Origin: Amycolatopsis orientalis DSM 40040 = KCTC 9412
GTDB lineage: Bacteria > Actinomycetota > Actinomycetes > Mycobacteriales > Pseudonocardiaceae
Reading direction: 5' to 3'
DNA: 64,000 nt
Assembly: GCF_000478275.1 (NCBI RefSeq)
Contig: NZ_ASJB01000070.1
Span: forward strand, 1 to 64,000
Positions 9,145-17,040 of the stretch are shown one piece after another. The number at the start of each line of letters is the position of its first letter. Position 1 is the stretch's first letter. The notes below the pieces were generated by a model. The model was not told where the DNA came from. It made no database searches and was given only the letters and a program-made list of their open reading frames with translations. A program made the position numbers and the translations under genes.

Positions 9145-9856
9145 CCAGACAGCCGGACACGGTGGTCCGCGGCGCATCAGCGCGATGGAGGCCGTGCTGG
9201 CCCACCTTCGCGGCGCCATCGAGCGCGGCGAGTATCCCGTCGGCCAGAAACTGCCGTCGGAGTCCGCGCTCGGCAAGGAGTTCGAGGTCAGCCGTTCGGT
9301 CGTCCGCGAGGCACTGCGGGGGCTGCAGGCACTCGGGCTCACCGTGTCCAAAACGGGCAAGGGGACCTTCGTGACCGCCACCGGGCCGGTCGAGAACCCC
9401 ACCTTCGGGACCTATTCGGCCCGCGACCTGTTCGAGGTGCGGCGCCACGTCGAGATCCCCGTCGCCGGATACGCGGCCGTGCGCCGCAGTACCGACGACC
9501 TCGATCTGCTCGGCCACCTCGTCGAGCGGATGGACCTCGAAACCGACAACACCGCGTGGGTGGCGCTGGATTCGCTGTTCCACATCACCATCGCCCAGGC
9601 CTCGGGCAACCCGGTGTTCGGCAAGGTCATCGAGGAGATCCGGGACGCCCTGGCGCGCCAGTCGTCCTTCCTCAACCAGCTGGGCGGCCGCCGCGCGCGC
9701 TCGAACATCGAGCACCGCGAGATCGTCACCGCCATCGCCGCCGGCTCCGAAGCGGACGCCGTCGCGGCGATGACCTCCCATCTAGAGCACGTCGAGAACG
9801 CCCTCACCACCATCGTGCGGCCCGGCCACACGACGCACCCGGACAAGGACGACTGA
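9128..9856 (+). CDS. FadR-type GntR transcriptional regulator of asparagine use
   Basis: The protein has 242 residues. An N-terminal winged helix-turn-helix carries LPSESALGKEFEVSRSVVRE and GKGTFV, typical of GntR proteins. The C-terminal FCD all-helical ligand domain has the metal-binding histidine pattern (EVRRHVE, HITIAQ, HREIV). It heads an operon with asparagine permease, asparaginase and aspartase genes, so it is inferred to be the local repressor responding to asparagine, aspartate or a related acid. The permease start follows 4 bp after its stop. The start at 9128 suits a leaderless transcript. Confidence 0.88.
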   Translation: MNLSDSQTAGHGGPRRISAMEAVLAHLRGAIERGEYPVGQKLPSESALGKEFEVSRSVVREALRGLQALGLTVSKTGKGTFVTATGPVENPTFGTYSARDLFEVRRHVEIPVAGYAAVRRSTDDLDLLGHLVERMDLETDNTAWVALDSLFHITIAQASGNPVFGKVIEEIRDALARQSSFLNQLGGRRARSNIEHREIVTAIAAGSEADAVAAMTSHLEHVENALTTIVRPGHTTHPDKDD

Positions 9857-9860
9857 CACC

Positions 9861-11300
9861 GTGACCGAACAGACCCTCAGCACGGACGACAAAGCCGTGC
9901 CGGTGCCGGCCGACGCCGGTGACGCCGGCTACGACAAGGCGCTGAAGCCCCGCCACGTCAACATGATCGCGATCGGCGGCGCCATCGGCACCGGCCTGTT
10001 CCTCGGCGCGGGCGGACGGCTCGCGCAGGCGGGCCCGGCGCTGGCGATCGTTTACGCGGTCTGCGGCCTTTTCGCGTTCTTCGTGGTGCGCTCGCTCGGC
10101 GAACTCATCCTGTACCGCCCCTCCTCCGGCGCCTTCGTCTCCTACGCCCGGGAATTCATGGGCGAAAAGGGCGCCTTCGTCGCGGGCTGGATGCACTTCC
10201 TGAACTGGTCGACGACCGGGATCGCGGACATCACCGCGATCGCGCTGTACGCCCATTTCTGGTCCTTCTTCACCCCGATCCCGCAGTGGGTGCTGGCGCT
10301 CATCGCCCTCGCGGTGGTGCTGGCGCTGAACATGGTGTCGGTCAAGCTGTTCGGCGAGATGGAGTTCTGGTTCGCCATCATCAAGGTCGCCGCGCTGGTG
10401 ACCTTCATGGGGATCGGGATCTTCCTGCTGGTCACCCAGCAGCCGATCGACGGCCAGACGCCCGGTTTCTCGCTGATCTCCGACCACGGCGGGATCTTCC
10501 CGGCCGGCCTGCTGCCGATGGTGCTGATCGTCCAGGGCGTCGTGTTCGCCTACGCCTCGGTCGAGCTGGTCGGCGTCGCCGCGGGTGAGACGAAGGATCC
10601 GCGCAAGATCATGCCGAAGGCGATCAACTCGATCATGTGGCGGATCGGGATCTTCTACGTCGGCTCGGTGGTCCTGCTGGCGATGCTGATGCCGTGGGAC
10701 TCCTACTCGAAGAACGAGAGTCCGTTCGTCACCGTGCTCTCGCACATCGGGGTGCCGCAGGCGGGCAACGTGATGAACCTGGTGGTGCTGACCGCAGCGC
10801 TGTCCAGCCTGAACTCCGGTCTCTACTCCACCGGCCGCATCCTGCGCTCGATGTCGCTGGCCGGGTCCGCGCCGAAGTTCACCGGCGTGATGAACAAGAA
10901 CCACGTGCCCTACGGCGGGATCCTGCTCACCTCGGCGGTCTGTGTGCTGGGCGTCGGCCTGAACTACCTCGTGCCGAGCCAGGCCTTCGAGATCGTGCTG
11001 AACTTCGCGGCCATCGGCATCCTCGGCACCTGGGCGATCATCGTGCTCTCCCACCTGCTCTTCGTGCGCAAGGCCAACCGCGGTGAAGTGGAACGGCCCT
11101 CGTACCGGCTGCCGTTCTCGCCCTACACCGAGATCGCGACGCTGATCTTCCTCGCCGCCGTCGTCGTGCTGATGGCCTTCGACGAGACCGGCCGGATCAC
11201 CCTGTACTGCCTGCCGATCATCGGGGTCGCGCTGGTGGCCGGCTGGTTCGGGGTCCGCAAGCGGATCAACATGGACGTCTTCGAGAAGACGAAGCTGTGA
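9861..11300 (+). CDS. ansP: Amino acid permease, probable L-asparagine permease
   Basis: The 479-residue protein of the amino acid-polyamine-organocation superfamily has about 12 helices. It opens with LKPRHVNMIAIGGAIGTGLFLG, the helix-1 signature of the AAT/AnsP subgroup, and LGELILYRPSSGAFVSYARE follows in the helix 2-3 region. It imports an amino acid with protons. Asparagine is inferred from the next two genes, asparaginase and aspartase. The GTG start lies 5 nt after the regulator stop with AAGGA upstream. Its stop overlaps the asparaginase start (GTGA). Confidence 0.9.
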   Translation: MTEQTLSTDDKAVPVPADAGDAGYDKALKPRHVNMIAIGGAIGTGLFLGAGGRLAQAGPALAIVYAVCGLFAFFVVRSLGELILYRPSSGAFVSYAREFMGEKGAFVAGWMHFLNWSTTGIADITAIALYAHFWSFFTPIPQWVLALIALAVVLALNMVSVKLFGEMEFWFAIIKVAALVTFMGIGIFLLVTQQPIDGQTPGFSLISDHGGIFPAGLLPMVLIVQGVVFAYASVELVGVAAGETKDPRKIMPKAINSIMWRIGIFYVGSVVLLAMLMPWDSYSKNESPFVTVLSHIGVPQAGNVMNLVVLTAALSSLNSGLYSTGRILRSMSLAGSAPKFTGVMNKNHVPYGGILLTSAVCVLGVGLNYLVPSQAFEIVLNFAAIGILGTWAIIVLSHLLFVRKANRGEVERPSYRLPFSPYTEIATLIFLAAVVVLMAFDETGRITLYCLPIIGVALVAGWFGVRKRINMDVFEKTKL

Positions 11301-12268
11301 TCCCCGAAATCCGAATCCCCGCGCATGAACCGCTGGTGCACCTCCTCCGCGACGGAATGGTCGAGGGGGTGCACCACGGTTCGGCCGTGGTCCTCGCGCC
11401 GGACGGCCGCGTACTGTTCTCCGCGGGCGACATCGAGGCCGCGTTCTATCCGCGCTCGGCGGCGAAACCCTTGCAGGCCACCGCGATGGCCCGGCTCGGG
11501 GTGGAGCTGAGCCCGGCCGGGTTCGCCGTCGGCGCGGCCAGCCATTCGGGCGAGGAGATCCACCTGGCGGAGGTCCTCCGGACCTTGGACGGCGCCGGGC
11601 TCACCACCGAGGATCTGCGGACTCCCGAAGACCTGCCGTTCGATCCCGTCGAGCGCGACGCCTGGGTGTCCGCCGGCCGGGGCGCGAACCGGTTGGCGCA
11701 CAACTGTTCCGGCAAGCACGCGGCGATGCTCGCGACCTGTCGCCTGCACGGCTGGTCCACAAAGGACTATCTGGATCCCGGGCATCCACTGCAGCGCGCG
11801 ATCGCGGGCTGTGTCGAGAACCTGACCGGGCAACGAATCCCGAAGGTCGCCGTCGACGGCTGCGGCGCTCCCCTGTTCGCGGTCTCGCTGCGCGGGCTCG
11901 CCACGGCCGTCGGCAAGATCGCCTCCGCGGCCGCCGGCACCCCGGAACGTCTTGTCGCCGAAGGGATCCGGAAACATCCGGAGCTGGTCGCCGGCACCCG
12001 TCGCGACGTCACCGCGCTCATGCGCGCGGTTCCCGGCCTGATCGCCAAGGACGGTTTCGAGGCCGTTCAGGTCGCCGCCCTGCCGGACGGCACGGCGATC
12101 GCGGTCAAGATCGCCGACGGCGGCGACCGCGCGCGGCAGCCGGTGCTCGCCGCCGCACTCGAACTGTGCGGCGTCGACCGGGACGTTCTGAAGCCGTTCG
12201 CCGGGACCACCGGAACCGACGGCCTGCGCGTGACCGGCGCGCTGGCCGAACACCACCTTGCCGCCTGA
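11297..12268 (+). CDS. L-asparaginase II family (PF06089) enzyme
   Basis: The 323-residue enzyme hydrolyses L-asparagine to aspartate and ammonia in the cytoplasm. It belongs to the Rhizobium etli-type asparaginases, not the E. coli AnsA/AnsB fold. The SxxK pair is present as S54-A-A-K57 in YPRSAAKPLQ. The SHSGE motif and the two metal-ligand cysteine motifs, HNCSGKH and DGCGAP, are also intact. The GTG start overlaps the permease stop by four bases, which implies coupled translation. All expected active-site elements are visible. Confidence 0.92.
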   Translation: MIPEIRIPAHEPLVHLLRDGMVEGVHHGSAVVLAPDGRVLFSAGDIEAAFYPRSAAKPLQATAMARLGVELSPAGFAVGAASHSGEEIHLAEVLRTLDGAGLTTEDLRTPEDLPFDPVERDAWVSAGRGANRLAHNCSGKHAAMLATCRLHGWSTKDYLDPGHPLQRAIAGCVENLTGQRIPKVAVDGCGAPLFAVSLRGLATAVGKIASAAAGTPERLVAEGIRKHPELVAGTRRDVTALMRAVPGLIAKDGFEAVQVAALPDGTAIAVKIADGGDRARQPVLAAALELCGVDRDVLKPFAGTTGTDGLRVTGALAEHHLAA

Positions 12269-12278
12269 GGAGCCTTCG

Positions 12279-13667
12279 ATGCACCGTGTTGAACACGATC
12301 TGCTGGGAGACAAGGAAGTCCCGGCCGACGCCTACTGGGGTGTGCACACCGCGCGGGCCAGGGAGAACTTCCCCATCACCGGCACCGCGATCTCCTCCTA
12401 CCCCCACCTGATCGAGGCGCTCGCCGCGGTCAAGGAGGCCGCGGCCCAGGCCAACGCCGATCTCGGCCTGCTGAGCCCGGACGTCGCCGACGCGATCCGC
12501 CGGGCGTGCCGGGAGATCCGGGAAGGCGCGCTGCGCGAGGAGTTCGTCGTCGACGTCATCCAGGGCGGCGCGGGCACCTCGACGAACATGAACGCCAACG
12601 AGGTGATCGCGAACCGCGCGCTCGAACTGCTCGGGCACGAGAAGGGCGACTACGCCCGCGTCCACCCCAACGAGCACGTGAACCTCGGGCAGTCGACCAA
12701 CGACGCCTATCCGACCGCGGTCAACGTCGCGACGATCATCGCCGTACGAGGACTGGCCGAGGCGATGGTGGTGCTGGAGAAGGCGTTCGGCGCCAAGGCC
12801 GTCGAGTTCAGCGACCTGTTGAAGATGGGCCGCACCCAGTTGCAGGACGCGGTGCCGATGACGCTGGGGCAGGAATTCGGGACTTACGCGGTCATGCTCG
12901 GCGAAGACCGGCTGCGGCTCACCGAGGCGGTGACGCTGCTGCACGAGATCAACCTCGGCGCGACCGCGATCGGCACCGGCCTCAACGCCGCGCCCGGGTA
13001 CGCCGAAGCCGCCGTCGCACACCTGCGCGAGATCACCGGGCTGCCCCTCGAACCCGCCGCCGACCTCGTCGAGGCGACCCAGGACTGTGGCGCGTTCGTG
13101 CACCTCTCCGGGGTGCTCAAGCGGATCGCGGTGAAACTTTCGAAGAGCTGCAACGATCTGCGGCTGCTCTCGTCCGGTCCGCGGGCCGGGCTCAACGAGA
13201 TCAACCTGCCGCCGGTGCAGGCGGGGTCGTCGATCATGCCGGGCAAGATCAACCCGGTGATCCCCGAGGTGGTCAACCAGGTCGCGTTCGAGGTCATCGG
13301 CAACGACGTCGCCATCACGATGGCGGCCGAAGCCGGGCAACTGCAGCTCAACGCCTTCGAGCCGCTGATCCTGCACTCGCTTTCGGAGAGCATCACGCAT
13401 CTGCGGTCGGCCTGCCTGGTGCTGGCGGAGCGGTGCGTTTCCGGGATCACCGCGAACGCCGACGTGATGCGGGGCTATGTCGAGAACTCGATCGGGCTGG
13501 TGACCGCGCTGAATCCGAGCATCGGATACGCGGCGGCGACCGAGATCGCCAAGGAGGCGTTGGAGACCGGGCGCGGGGTGGCGGAACTCGTCGTCGAGAA
13601 GGGGCTCCTTCCCGCGGAGGAACTGGCGAAGCTGCTGAAGCCGGAGACGCTCGCGCGGCTCGGCTGA
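12279..13667 (+). CDS. aspA: Aspartate ammonia-lyase (aspartase)
   Basis: The 462-residue enzyme of the fumarase/aspartase superfamily releases ammonia from aspartate to give fumarate. The signature GSSIMPGKINPV contains the catalytic-loop serine, and GGAGTSTNMNANEV and NDAYPTAVNV are the other conserved regions. The ATG at 12279 follows a GAGGAG ribosome binding site that overlaps the asparaginase stop codon. It completes the pathway asparagine to aspartate to fumarate. Fumarase is the alternative family member, but the operon context favours aspartase. Confidence 0.93.
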   Translation: MHRVEHDLLGDKEVPADAYWGVHTARARENFPITGTAISSYPHLIEALAAVKEAAAQANADLGLLSPDVADAIRRACREIREGALREEFVVDVIQGGAGTSTNMNANEVIANRALELLGHEKGDYARVHPNEHVNLGQSTNDAYPTAVNVATIIAVRGLAEAMVVLEKAFGAKAVEFSDLLKMGRTQLQDAVPMTLGQEFGTYAVMLGEDRLRLTEAVTLLHEINLGATAIGTGLNAAPGYAEAAVAHLREITGLPLEPAADLVEATQDCGAFVHLSGVLKRIAVKLSKSCNDLRLLSSGPRAGLNEINLPPVQAGSSIMPGKINPVIPEVVNQVAFEVIGNDVAITMAAEAGQLQLNAFEPLILHSLSESITHLRSACLVLAERCVSGITANADVMRGYVENSIGLVTALNPSIGYAAATEIAKEALETGRGVAELVVEKGLLPAEELAKLLKPETLARLG

Positions 13668-13705
13668 GGCGGACCTGCGGGGCGGTACCGGGCGGTCCGC
13701 CTCGC

Positions 13706-13758
13706 GTCATGAGGGGTCCCCATAGGACAAATTTCGTCCTATGGGGACCCCTCATGAC
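13706..13758. terminator. Perfect palindrome, class C copy 1, after aspA
   Basis: Arms of 23 bp begin GTCATGAGGGGTCCCCATAG and enclose a 7-nt loop, AAATTTC. The element starts 38 nt after the aspA stop. An almost identical 53-bp element lies at 47978-48030. It is probably a terminator for the asparagine operon and separates it from the hydrolase gene on the same strand. Confidence 0.65.
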
Positions 13759-13818
13759 ATCCCTGACGGGGGTACGGTCGTAAGCGGAAGGTGATCCTCC
13801 GCACGAAAGGCGGCCAGC

Positions 13819-15441
13819 GTGCTCGACCGACTCCTCGACCGGCTACTCGGCCTCCCTCCGGCGGAAGGCCCCGCCCCTTCGGTGACCAAGGCGATCCCCG
13901 TCCCCATGGCCGACGGCGTCCGGCTGCTCGCCGATCGCTACGCCGTCCCGGGCGACGAGCCGCGGCCGGTGGTGCTGATCCGCACGCCCTACGGCCGGAA
14001 AGGCCTGTCCGGCAAGGTCTTCGGCGAGACCTTCGCACGGCACGGGCTGCAGACGGTCGTCCAGAGCACGCGCGGGACCTTCGGCTCCGGCGGCGAGTTC
14101 CGGCCGTTCCATCTGGAGAAGGAAGACGGCCTCGACACCGTCGCCTGGCTGCGCGAGCAGCCGTGGTGCGACGGCCGGATCGCGATGGCGGGCGCGAGCT
14201 ACCTCGGGCATACGCAATGGTCTGTCGCGCCGTATCTCGACGAGCCGCTCGAAGCGCTGTGCCTCGCGATCACCGCGTCGGAGTTCGTCTCGACCTTCTA
14301 TCCGGGCGGGGTCCTCGCCGTCGACAACATGGTCTCGTGGTCGGCGCTGATCGGACGGCAGGAGGGCCGGTTCGCGGGCGTGCCCAACCCGTGGCAGACG
14401 AAGAAGACCCGCCAGGCCATGGCCCACCTCCCGGTCTCCGGTGCCGACGTCGCGGCCATCGGCAAGCAGGTGCGGTTCCTACAGGACGTCACCGGGCACG
14501 CCGAGCCGGGCGACGACTTCTGGGCGCCGTCGGATCACAGCGCGCGGGTCGCCGCGCTGACGACGCCGGTGACGATGGTGACCGGCTGGTACGACCTGTT
14601 CATCGCGGCCCAGCTGCGCGACTTCAAGGAACTCGCCGCGGCCGGGCGCGCGCCGCGGATCACCATCGGCCCGTGGGCGCACGGCGAGCCCGCCAGTCTG
14701 AAGACCCTGGTGAGCGACCAGATCGGCTTCCTCTCCGCCCATCTGCTCGGCGATCGCGCGCAGCTGAGGCAAGCGCCGGTGCGCCTGTACCTCCAGGGCG
14801 CCGGACGCTGGCTGGACTTCGACAGCTGGCCGCCGAAATCCGACGCCACCCCGTACTTCCTGCGTCCCGGCGGGCTTTCCGTCGCCGAACCGGTGGAATC
14901 GAAACCCGGGGCCTTCACCTTCGACCCCGCCGATCCGACGCCGACCGTCGGTGGTCCCCTGCTCACGGGAGTGTGGAAGCAACGCGACAACAAGATCGTC
15001 GAAGAGCGTCAGGACGTGCTCGTCTTCACCGGTGAGCGGCTGAAGCGGGACCTCGACGTCATCGGCGAGGTCTCCGCGCTCGTGCACGTCCGGACCGACC
15101 TCGGGCACGGCGACGTCTTCGTCCGGCTGTGCGATGTGGATGGTCGCGGCGTCTCCCGCAACGTCACCGACGGCATCCTCCGGCTGCGTCCCGGCAGCCC
15201 TGAGTCCGATGTGGACGGTGTGGTCGCGGCCGAGGTGCACCTCGATCCGACGGCGTACCGGTTCCGGCGCGGCCACCGGCTGCGGCTGCAGGTCGCGGGC
15301 GGAGCGTTCCCTCGCTTCGCCCGCAACCACGGCACCGACGAGCCGGTCTTCAGCGCGGTGGACGGGAAACCCACGCGGTTCGAGATCTTCCACGACCCCG
15401 CGCGGCCGTCCCGGATCACCCTGCCGGTGTTCGGCGGTTAG
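13819..15441 (+). CDS. CocE/NonD family serine hydrolase (X-Pro dipeptidyl-peptidase-like)
   Basis: The protein has 540 residues. The N-terminal alpha/beta-hydrolase domain carries nucleophile S127 in GASYLG, a likely acid in GWYDLF and histidine in GPWAHG. The C-terminal jelly-roll domain (from about residue 320) contains RFRRGHRLRLQVAGGAFPRFARN, typical of PF08530. Relatives include cocaine esterase, glutaryl acylase and alpha-amino acid ester hydrolases. No signal peptide is visible, so it is cytoplasmic. The stop codon TAG uses the first base of the MITE that follows. The natural substrate is unknown. Confidence 0.88.
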   Translation: MLDRLLDRLLGLPPAEGPAPSVTKAIPVPMADGVRLLADRYAVPGDEPRPVVLIRTPYGRKGLSGKVFGETFARHGLQTVVQSTRGTFGSGGEFRPFHLEKEDGLDTVAWLREQPWCDGRIAMAGASYLGHTQWSVAPYLDEPLEALCLAITASEFVSTFYPGGVLAVDNMVSWSALIGRQEGRFAGVPNPWQTKKTRQAMAHLPVSGADVAAIGKQVRFLQDVTGHAEPGDDFWAPSDHSARVAALTTPVTMVTGWYDLFIAAQLRDFKELAAAGRAPRITIGPWAHGEPASLKTLVSDQIGFLSAHLLGDRAQLRQAPVRLYLQGAGRWLDFDSWPPKSDATPYFLRPGGLSVAEPVESKPGAFTFDPADPTPTVGGPLLTGVWKQRDNKIVEERQDVLVFTGERLKRDLDVIGEVSALVHVRTDLGHGDVFVRLCDVDGRGVSRNVTDGILRLRPGSPESDVDGVVAAEVHLDPTAYRFRRGHRLRLQVAGGAFPRFARNHGTDEPVFSAVDGKPTRFEIFHDPARPSRITLPVFGG

Positions 15442-15602
15442 GCCATGTCCTGTAAGTCTGTTCGATGGGCTTCGTGATCCAGGTGGTTCCTGGCGGTGCG
15501 GGCGGATCGGCCTCGTACCGGGTCGTACTCGGCCGCGTCCGCCCGTGCCGTCAGGGGCCGCCTGGGCGCGAAGACCGCGAACAAGACTTGCAGGACACGG
15601 CC
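15441..15602. mobile_element. 162-bp MITE-like element inserted at TA
   Basis: The ends are inverted repeats: GGCCATGTCCTGTAAGTCT on the left and, read in reverse, GGCCGTGTCCTGCAAGTCT on the right. Similarity continues to GTTCG with one extra base. A TA dinucleotide flanks each end (15439-15440 and 15603-15604), which fits a target duplication of the Tc1/mariner-IS630 or some IS5 groups. There is no transposase gene inside. The element sits exactly between two convergent genes, and its outer G bases complete the TAG stops of both. Confidence 0.72.
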
Positions 15603-16360
15603 TAGACGACCACGCGCTGGTGCGTGGTCAGCCTGCCGTCCTCGTGCAGCACGTGGAACAGCAGCGACGGCGGCAGGTCGTAGTCGATCGGCCCGCCTTC
15701 ACCCCACGGCCGGAGACCGTTCTCCTCCCAGGGGAACAGGATGCTGGACCCGACCGACGGTGCCGACCGCAGCGGCAGGCCGGCGAACGTCGTCGACGTC
15801 GCGGCGTGGACGTGCCCGCAGAACAGGGCCACCACCCGCGGATGGCGCGCGAGCACCTCGGCCAGCGCGTCCTCGCCGTGCTGGCGCATCGCGTCCACCA
15901 GCGGCAGGCCGAGCTCGACCGGCGGATGGTGGAAGGCCACGAAAGCGGGGCCGTCGCCGTCGGCGAGGACACGGTCCAGCCAGGCCAGGGTCTCGTCGTC
16001 GAACCGTCCGTCGGGTTTGCCGGGGATGCTCGAGTCGGCCATGACGAACGTGACGTCGCCGACGGTGTGCACCGCGTTGACCGGGGCGTCGTCCGGCGCC
16101 TGGTCCAGCAGCCCTTCGCGGAACGCGGCGCGTTTGTCGTGGTTGCCGGGGCAGGTGAAGAGCGGGACGCCGGTCTTGAACAGTTCCGCCGCGCGCCGGT
16201 ACTCCTCGACCGTGCCGTGGTCGGCGATATCGCCGGTCACCAGGATCGCGTCGACCGGCGTCGCCAGGTTCTCCAGGTACCGCATGACGCGCGCGGTGCG
16301 TTCGTCCGCGCGCTCCCCGCCGTCGAGATGGTTGTCGCTCAGATGTGCCGTCACGAACAT
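15602..16360 (-). CDS. Metallophosphoesterase, class III cyclic nucleotide phosphodiesterase type
   Basis: The 252-residue calcineurin-like enzyme has the full dinuclear metal site in order: HLSDNHL near the N-terminus, GDIAD, GNHD, FHHPP and GHVH. This arrangement matches CpdA-like phosphodiesterases, which cleave cAMP or other phosphodiesters. It lacks a signal peptide and should be cytosolic. The ATG lies 4 bp downstream of the GntR gene stop, so the two form a transcription unit. Its present stop codon TAG is partly supplied by the neighbouring MITE. Confidence 0.88.
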   Translation of the reverse strand: MFVTAHLSDNHLDGGERADERTARVMRYLENLATPVDAILVTGDIADHGTVEEYRRAAELFKTGVPLFTCPGNHDKRAAFREGLLDQAPDDAPVNAVHTVGDVTFVMADSSIPGKPDGRFDDETLAWLDRVLADGDGPAFVAFHHPPVELGLPLVDAMRQHGEDALAEVLARHPRVVALFCGHVHAATSTTFAGLPLRSAPSVGSSILFPWEENGLRPWGEGGPIDYDLPPSLLFHVLHEDGRLTTHQRVVV

Positions 16361-16364
16361 CTCA

Positions 16365-16994
16365 TCACCCCATGTTCTCCAGATATGCCAGCGTTTTCAC
16401 CCAGTTCCGCACGAGCAGCTCCGCTGCCGTCGCGAGGTCGGAGGCGCGGATCGCCTCGGCGATCCGGCGGTGTTCGTCGATACTCTCCAAGGAGCGTTCG
16501 GCGCCGACGAAATAGCAGGTGTCATAGCGTTTCAGCAGCGGCTTGGTCTGCTCGATCAGCCGCAGCAGATGCGGATTCGTGCAGCGCGACACCAGCAGCG
16601 CGTGCCATCGGTCGTCCAAAGCGGACAGATCACCGCGCCGCCCGAGTTCCGCGGTCATCTCGTCGGCGATCCGGTCCAGGCCGCCGGTGAGCCCGGCGAG
16701 GTCCTGCGGGGAACTCCAGCGCAGCGCCAGCGATTCCAATTCCGCGACGAGCGGATACAGCCGCCGGGCCTCCTCGGGATCGAACGGCGGCACGAGGAAA
16801 CCGCGGTTGGGCGCCGAGACGAGCAGGCCACGATCGGCCAGCCCGATCAGCGCCTCGCGCAACGGCGTCCGGCTGACGCCCAGTTCGCGGGCGAGGTGCA
16901 CCTCGTTGATCCGGCTGTCGGCGGCGATCCGGCCGTCGAGCACGCGGGCGGTGATCTCCTCCGCGAGGTCGCGCCGGAGCAGGTTCCTCGTCAT
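16365..16994 (-). CDS. GntR-family (FCD) transcriptional regulator
   Basis: The 209-residue protein has a winged helix-turn-helix (LARELGVSRTPLREALIGL) followed by an FCD domain with the metal-ligand residues (DRWHALLVSRC, DEHRRIAEAI). The gene is divergent from the class V aminotransferase gene, with only 46 bp between the start codons, and cotranscribed with the phosphodiesterase gene. It is inferred to regulate both directions by binding the repeated TGYATKCAGTT motif in that gap. The inducer is unknown. Confidence 0.88.
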   Translation of the reverse strand: MTRNLLRRDLAEEITARVLDGRIAADSRINEVHLARELGVSRTPLREALIGLADRGLLVSAPNRGFLVPPFDPEEARRLYPLVAELESLALRWSSPQDLAGLTGGLDRIADEMTAELGRRGDLSALDDRWHALLVSRCTNPHLLRLIEQTKPLLKRYDTCYFVGAERSLESIDEHRRIAEAIRASDLATAAELLVRNWVKTLAYLENMG

Positions 16995-17005
16995 GCGGGC
17001 AGTAT

Positions 17006-17036
17006 TGCATGCAGTTCGGCCGTACTGTATTCAGTT
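17006..17036. promoter_or_regulatory. Candidate GntR operator: two TGYATKCAGTT repeats
   Basis: TGCATGCAGTT (17006-17016) and TGTATTCAGTT (17026-17036) are direct repeats spaced 20 bp, two helical turns. Each core (TGCATGCA, TGTATTCA) is a full or near palindrome of the TGnATnCA type bound by FCD-type GntR proteins. The pair fills most of the 46-bp divergent promoter, so binding would control both genes. Confidence 0.55.
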
Positions 17037-17040
17037 AGGC

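Noticed and set aside
13819..15441. CocE-type hydrolase as part of the asparagine operon
   Set aside because: A perfect palindrome separates it from aspA and it has its own upstream gap; no functional link is evident.
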